Part shown: one piece after another, positions 58,960 through 64,000 of the stretch
Layout of the letters: each line of letters opens with the position of its first letter
Position numbering within the stretch: position 1 is the first letter of the stretch
Assembly (NCBI GenBank): GCA_030490835.1
Contig: CM059971.1
Coordinates: 36,442,012 to 36,506,011, forward strand
DNA: 64,000 bases
Reading direction: 5' to 3'
From: Annona cherimola
Lineage: Eukaryota > Streptophyta > Magnoliopsida > Magnoliales > Annonaceae
Notes under the pieces: model-generated
Told to the model about the DNA's origin: nothing
Database searches by the model: none
What the model saw: only the letters and a program-made list of their open reading frames with translations
Translations under genes and position numbers: made by a program

Positions 58960-59170
58960 AGTACGTGGGGGTGTGGAATGATGTGATATAAGGGATATGA
59001 TTAGCAGTAAAAGGATAAAGACAAAATAGATTAGGTAGTTGTATAAAAAGACATAAAGAATAATTGAAAATGCGATTAATAAGAAAATGGGGTAATTGGC
59101 AAGTGATGTCAAATTGCATTAAAATATGTGGAAAAAAGTTGAAAAGAAATTTCCATCATTTTTCATCCTT
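58960..59170. mobile_element. Degenerate Tourist-like MITE
   Basis: 'gtgggggtgtggaatgatgt' and family body in reverse orientation ('ggtagttgtataaaaagaca'). Right terminus lost. Confidence 0.5.
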
Positions 59171-59328
59171 AACAAATGGTAAAAGGAGTAAACTTGAAAT
59201 TAAACAAGTGAAAAGGTGTTGTAAAGTCTAATGGTGTTAGAATTGATTGGACAAAAACCAAACTTATGAAATACAATTTTAATACTAGCAAGCACCAAAA
59301 TGAAGAACCAATTAAAATTTTAGACCAA

Positions 59329-59609
59329 GGGTGTGTTTGGGAATGGATAAAACTTTTGATGAAAAGTTTTAGAGAGTAAAAGTTGTCAAATAATGTAATA
59401 TGATAGGAGTAATGATGAGAAGTAAAGAGAATAAAGTTAAAATAGATAGCTTAGTTGTATAGGTAATTGTGTAGAAATGATTGAAAAGTAAGGTAGTTGT
59501 ATAGGAAAATGTGAAAAAATAATTAAAAAATATAGTAGTTATGGAGAGTGAAAAGTTTTAGATTGAAAAGTTTTAACTTGACATTTTATCCTCATTACGA
59601 AACACACCC
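59329..59609. mobile_element. Tourist-like MITE with CAA target duplication
   Basis: 281 bp, ends GGGTGTGTTTGGGAATGG and GAAACACACCC, flanked by CAA (59326-59328 and 59610-59612). Confidence 0.8.
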
Positions 59610-59749
59610 CAAATAGTACCAAAAGTTGATCACTTTCAATATTTAGAATCGATAGTTTAAGAAGAAATCAATAAATAAAATCCAAGAATGGTGAAAGAAA
59701 TAATAGAGTGCTTCAAGAATTTTATACAAACATCAAGTTCCAATTAAGG

Positions 59750-61495
59750 GTGTGCTTGGGATAAGCGTGCACACAAGGTCAGTCCAGCCCAAGCCCGCAT
59801 CAACCTGAACCAACTTTCATAGGGGTTGGTTGAAGATTTAACAAATCAATTTGGACCTGAGCCAATTTTAAAAATCAGTTTGAGGGGTCGATCAACCCAA
59901 CCCGACATATACCCTTATATTCAAATAAACGCTTCTATCCCTAGATCCTAGGGTTTCTCTATTGCAACTTAAGCTTATGCCTCTCATTGTTGCACCCCCA
60001 AGCTTCTACCTCCCAAGTCCCAAGCTTGTTGTCTTGCTATGTGCCTACATCTCCTCCTCTAATCTCGTCTTGACTACCATATAATCGTCTTCTCCTTGCA
60101 TCGCACTCTTCTTGCATCGTTTTCTTCCTTTTCTGCACAGATCTCTCTCCAACCCTTTTCTTCCTCCTCTCTCCCTGCCACCCTCCCCCCCTCCCTCTCT
60201 CCTATTTTTCTTTTCTTTCTTCCTTCCCTCCTCTCGACCATATGCCCTCCCTCCACTATTTCCCTCTTCCTGCCTCCACCCCTCTTTCGTCCCTACTGTA
60301 ATCGCCCTCTTCCTTGCATTTGACCTCCATTTTCTCATCCCATTGGCACTCTGCTATGCTTCCATGCTTCTCTTCTGCTATCATTATGACATCTTCAACT
60401 CGTCGATTTCGGCTACCTCATTGACTGGTGAGTTCATCATATCAAAGTCCTATGGATTTATGCTCCTCCACAACCACTAAGTTTATTTAGCGAATATGAT
60501 TTTTCGTGTTTATGTATCCATTTCTAGCATTCAATCAACATCGTAGAAAAATCTCCCCTTTATTTATTTAGTAGGGACTAATTAGCTATGGTTTTTCGTG
60601 TTTATGCATCCATTTTTAGCATCCAATCAACATCGTAGAAAAGTCCTCCCTCCCTCGCACAACCCCACGTAGTTGGTTTCCCTCCCCTATTTCCCTCTTC
60701 CTCCCTCCTTCTCTGGTTCTCCTTCTTCATCTCTCCTTCCCTTTTCCATTATCCATTTTATTGATGTATTTAGTATTTGCTCATACATAGATAATGTGAT
60801 TCTGATTTTTCTAAGAGGCCAATTTCAATCAAGCTCTTAGTTGGATGAATAGTACGTTCTCTACTTTTTATTCCATTCCATTTTATTGATTTATTGTTTG
60901 CGAATTGGTATTTGATTGTACATGGCATAGTCGGTACTTTTGATTTTCTAGATGTCCATTTTCTGTCAAGCTTTTGGTTAGATAGACAAATGATTATGAT
61001 TCATTTTTCCCAACTTCTATATTGAGTTTATTTCCTGGTGTTTCTGATAACCTGGACAATGTTTAATCTTCTTAAAATAATTTGTTACCTTTTTTAACAA
61101 ATAGCCAGCTCATAAGAAAGAAGCAAGAATATTGCTAATCATTTTAGTACATCATTTCATATGATCTAATCGCCAAATACAAAATTGTTTGTTGTAAATT
61201 TTTGATATAGATCATATTATTAATTCGTCTTCATATATGTTTATGTTTTATTAGAAAATTCTTTTCACAATCTAGCATAACCATCATTACTTTGAATGAC
61301 ATATGTTTCAATAATTTCTGCAAAATATTAACCCAACTTCCAACCCGAACCGAACCAATTTCTATAGGGTTAAAATAGGGTTAGGTTAAGGCATGAAAAA
61401 TAGAGTTGAATGTAGGGTTCGGTTGAGATTTTACAATGTGAGTTAAGGTTGAGTCTACCCCAAGCCTAGTCGACCCGAACCGATTGACACCCCAA
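59750..61495. mobile_element. Unclassified element with inverted end similarity
   Basis: The left end ('gtccagcccaagcc', 'ctgaaccaac') and right end ('cccaagcctagtcgacccga', 'ccgattgacacccc') share inverted pieces such as 'ggttgg/ccaacc' and 'acccaacccgac'. The interior has a CT-rich block (60040-60330, about 60 percent C in places) and a 75-bp direct duplication ('tttttcgtgtttatg.atcca', 60497 and 60592). Open frames in the CT-rich block are low complexity. Class and ends are uncertain. Confidence 0.35.
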
Positions 61496-61499
61496 GTTT

Positions 61500-62007
61500 G
61501 TGAAGTAATAAAACTTTTGAATGAAAAAATTTTAATATAAAAACCTATAAAATTGGAGAAAATGAAGTAATATAATATGGATAATGATAAGAAGTAAAGA
61601 AAATAAATTAAAATAGATAGGCTATTTCTATAGAAATGATTAAGAAGTAGGGTAATTATATAAAAACATGTGAAGAAATAATTAAAAAATAAAGTAATTC
61701 TGAAGAGTGAAAATTTTTAAATTGAGGGTGAGTTTGGATAAACATAAAATTTTTCAATCTAGAACTTCTCTCTCAATAATGACCTTTTTTTAATCATTTC
61801 TTCATATATTCATATATTCATATACAACTACTCTACTTTTTAATCATTTTTGCATAAGTACTCATAAAACTAACCTATCTATTTTAACTTTTAACTCTTT
61901 CCTCCTTATCATTATCTTTGTCATATCAAATTATTTCATACTATTTTAAAAACTTTCATACTAAAAATTTTTCATTCAAAAGTTTTATCACTTCCCAAAT
62001 ACACTCT
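61500..62007. mobile_element. Two abutting degenerate Tourist-like MITEs
   Basis: 61500-61725 carries the reverse-oriented family body. 61726-62007 starts 'gggtgagtttggataaac' and ends 'cttcccaaatacactc'. The two lie head to tail with no gap. Confidence 0.6.
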
Positions 62008-62018
62008 GGAAAGTTTTA

Positions 62019-62281
62019 GGGTGTGTTTGGAAAAGTCGTAAAACTTCTCAATGAAAAATTTTGTGTAAAAATTGTTGAAATGAGAAAAAATTATGTGATA
62101 TAATAGGAGCAATGATGAGGAATAAAGAAAATAAAGTTAAAATAAATAGGTTAGTTGTATGGATAGTTGTGTAGAAATGATTGAAAAATAGAATAGTTTA
62201 AATAAAAAAATGTGAAGAAATAATTAAAAAAGTAGGTAATTGTGAAGAGTGAAAAATTTTATTTAAAACCAAACACAACCC
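62019..62281. mobile_element. Tourist-like MITE
   Basis: 263 bp, ends GGGTGTGTTTGGAAAAG and CCAAACACAACCC, preceded by TTA and followed by TAG. Confidence 0.75.
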
Positions 62282-62310
62282 TAGTTTAAAAAGTTTTTAT
62301 TATACTCTAA

Positions 62311-62591
62311 GGGTGTGTTTGGCAACAAGAAAAAAATGTCAACATAAAACTTTTCAATCTAAAACTTTTCACTCTCCATAATTATCATATTCTTTAATCA
62401 TTTTTTCACATTTTCCCATACAACTACCCTACTTTTCAATCATTTCTACACAACTACCCATACAATTAACCTATCTATTTTAACTTTATCATCTTTACTC
62501 TTCATCATTACCCCTATCATATCACATCATTTGACAACTTTTACTCTCCAAAACTTTTCATCAAAAGTTTTATCCATTCCCAAACACACCC
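62311..62591. mobile_element. Tourist-like MITE with TAA target duplication
   Basis: 281 bp with intact ends GGGTGTGTTTGGCAAC and CCCAAACACACCC and TAA on both sides (62308-62310, 62592-62594). Confidence 0.85.
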
Positions 62592-62629
62592 TAAATTAAA
62601 AAAAAAAATTATAAGACAGTGATTAGATT

Positions 62630-62857
62630 TAAAAGGAGGCCTGAAGTAGCACCGGTTAGGAAAATAGAGTCTATCCAAGTAGAAGGTGGTAGGAGAATGA
62701 GAGGAAGACTCAAAAAAACATGGATGGAAGTAATTAAACAAGATTTAAAAATATTACAAATTACAAAAAATTTAGTCTTAAATCGTCAAGAATGGCGTAA
62801 CAGAATCCATGCAGCCGACCCCACATAGGTGGGAAATGGCTTATGATGATGATGATG
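62630..62857 (+). mobile_element. 5'-truncated RTE LINE insertion with perfect 19-bp target duplication
   Basis: The reading frame to 62828 encodes the end of an RTE-type LINE polyprotein without lesions: FKRRPEVAPVRKIES, RMRGRLKKTWMEVIKQDLK, LNRQEWRNRIHAADPT, stop. It ends in a (TGA/ATG)n tail at 62842-62857. The 19-bp direct repeat ATAAGACAGTGATTAGATT is identical at 62611-62629 and 62858-62876. Strong 5' truncation, microsatellite tail and perfect duplication are hallmarks of recent target-primed reverse transcription. Confidence 0.88.
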
Positions 62858-62879
62858 ATAAGACAGTGATTAGATTGAT

Positions 62880-63305
62880 TATACAATACAAGGTAGAAAA
62901 TTGAGCAATTAAAAAACAACATATGAATAGAATGATTGCAGCATAAATGAGAATGTTAGAATAGATGAATGGTAAAATAAGAAAAGATAAAATTAAAAAT
63001 AAATTAAAGCAAAACAATTTAAAGGTGGAGTCAATGGTGATAAAATGAGAGAAACCAAACTAATGTGATTTAAGCATATTAAACAAAGAACTAAAATGGT
63101 AACGATGAAGAATATCATGTTTATTCAAACATAATAAGAGAATGAGAGGAAGACCCCCAAAAAAGTGAACGAGAGTAATCAAATAAGATATGAAGACATT
63201 AACGATCACTGAAAACATAGTTCATACTAGTAAAGAATGAGATAATAAGATCCATATAGCTTGACCCAACATCAGTCGGAAATAGCTTATGATAATGACG
63301 ATGAC
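62880..63305 (+). pseudogene. Older RTE LINE 3' fragment
   Basis: Decayed copy of the same LINE end, longer than its neighbour: NRMIAA*MRMLE*MNGKIRK, KIKNKLKQNNLKVES, RMRGRPPKK, IKQDMK-like text, then 'gtcggaaatagcttatgata' and a decayed tail. Many stops. The younger insertion sits directly at its left side. Confidence 0.75.
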
Positions 63306-63514
63306 GACAAAGACCAAATGATTTTTGAAAAGAGAGAGAGGTAGCAACACAATCAATGTTTTCCAAATACAGTTGCAATCTACCAAAACCATCCTTCAAA
63401 CCAATTGATGCTTTCCCTCAATCATTTTTCTGCACGCTACCCTACTCTACAATTATTTCTATACATTCACCCATACAGCTACCCTTTACTCTTACTCATT
63501 ACCCCTATTTTATC

Positions 63515-63692
63515 ACAAACAAAATTAAGCTAGATATTTGGCAATGGTGAATGATGAGAAAAAAAAATTCCACATTAGCAAACACACCTTTAGTTAAAGA
63601 TAGAATTCACATGGAGAACATGGAGAACTGCCATGACAATGCTATTTTCTCATCATTCACCATTGCCAAATATCTAGCTTAATTTTGTTTGT
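63515..63692. repeat. Perfect hairpin: 48-bp arms, 82-bp loop
   Basis: 63515-63562 and 63645-63692 are exact reverse complements as read. The surrounding sequence has Tourist-like features ('tagcaaacacacctttag' in the loop) but is otherwise decayed, so the perfect arms stand out. No coding. Confidence 0.8.
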
Positions 63693-63784
63693 CTATAACA
63701 GACTCCATCTCCCATATGTTAGCATTATTTCCAACCTAGTAATGGATATCTAGAATGCATAACAACTTCAAATTACTTTTATAT

Positions 63785-64000
63785 AAGGGCTCTGCTTCTA
63801 TGTAACCAGTTACATAGAAGTGAAGTCATGTAACACTTCAAAATTTAAAATTTTGATACTTGATAGAAAATCTAATTCATTCATTGTATTTAACATCATT
63901 TGTTTATCTAAAAGTCAAGTTTCATCTCGATAAAATATGTTTATTGGTCACATTTGTTAAAAAATATATATTCATGTGTAAATTATGAAAAATGTTTAAA
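63785..64000. mobile_element. MITE family B, copy at right edge (truncated by window)
   Basis: 'gggctctgcttctatgtaac' start, then 'ttaacatcatttgtttatct' and 'attcatgtgtaaattatgaa', as in the copies at 30703 and 31680. Confidence 0.6.

Noticed and set aside
58412..58981. Overlapping 120-codon frames (ITTLSILYSFSLI type)
   Set aside because: They are translations of a triple tandem MITE-derived repeat with A-runs.
60045..60480. Open frames on both strands in the CT-rich block
   Set aside because: They are Arg/Glu/Gly-rich or Pro/Ser-rich translations of a simple-sequence tract with no homology or splice context.

Overview
The window is nuclear DNA of a flowering plant. It shows split genes with GT-AG introns, AT-rich intergenic DNA, plant-type copia, gypsy-like and RTE retrotransposon debris, SINEs, and many small inverted-repeat elements (MITEs). 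No prokaryotic operons, rRNA genes or CRISPR arrays are visible. The species cannot be named from the sequence. Introns of up to about 9 kb, filled with repeats, suggest a fairly large genome.

Three host genes can be reconstructed. (1) An ankyrin-repeat membrane protein with a PGG domain, of the Arabidopsis At5g02620/ITN1 type, on the + strand at 13295-15375 (three coding exons, 537 aa). A possible non-coding leader exon lies far upstream at about 3640-3949. (2) A BAHD acyltransferase on the - strand at 26924-29610. It closely resembles the suberin feruloyl transferases (ASFT/HHT1/FHT), carries HxxxD and DFGWG motifs, and has a short first coding exon. (3) A DEK-type chromatin protein on the - strand. 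Nine exons are scattered over 38890-57609, and its 5' end was not found in the window. Its last exon lies 8.9 kb beyond the previous one.

The rest is mobile-element territory. 1-13 kb holds MITEs, a tandem duplication, two SINEs, a long-TIR element, a Pack-MULE-like segment carrying a broken BAM-type LRR receptor-kinase fragment plus a possible Ppx/GppA phosphatase fragment, and a giant inverted repeat (arms about 0.9 kb) just upstream of the ankyrin gene. 15.4-26.3 kb is a nest of a decayed copia element split by two LTR-like blocks and another repeat. 30-38.8 kb is MITEs, LTR-like sequence and unassigned DNA. 39-48 kb is the giant DEK intron, with two copia remnants facing each other. 48-58 kb holds the remaining DEK introns, with a decayed RTE LINE and many Tourist-like MITEs. 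58-64 kb holds more MITEs, a recent LINE insertion with a perfect 19-bp target duplication, and a perfect 48-bp-arm hairpin.

The three genes have unrelated roles (membrane signalling, suberin biosynthesis, chromatin) and do not form a pathway. No clearly new molecular system was seen. The most noteworthy signals are structural: the long hairpin upstream of the ankyrin gene, the Pack-MULE-like gene capture, the perfect small hairpin near 63.6 kb, and the repeat-packed DEK introns with a one-base frame conflict at the last junction.
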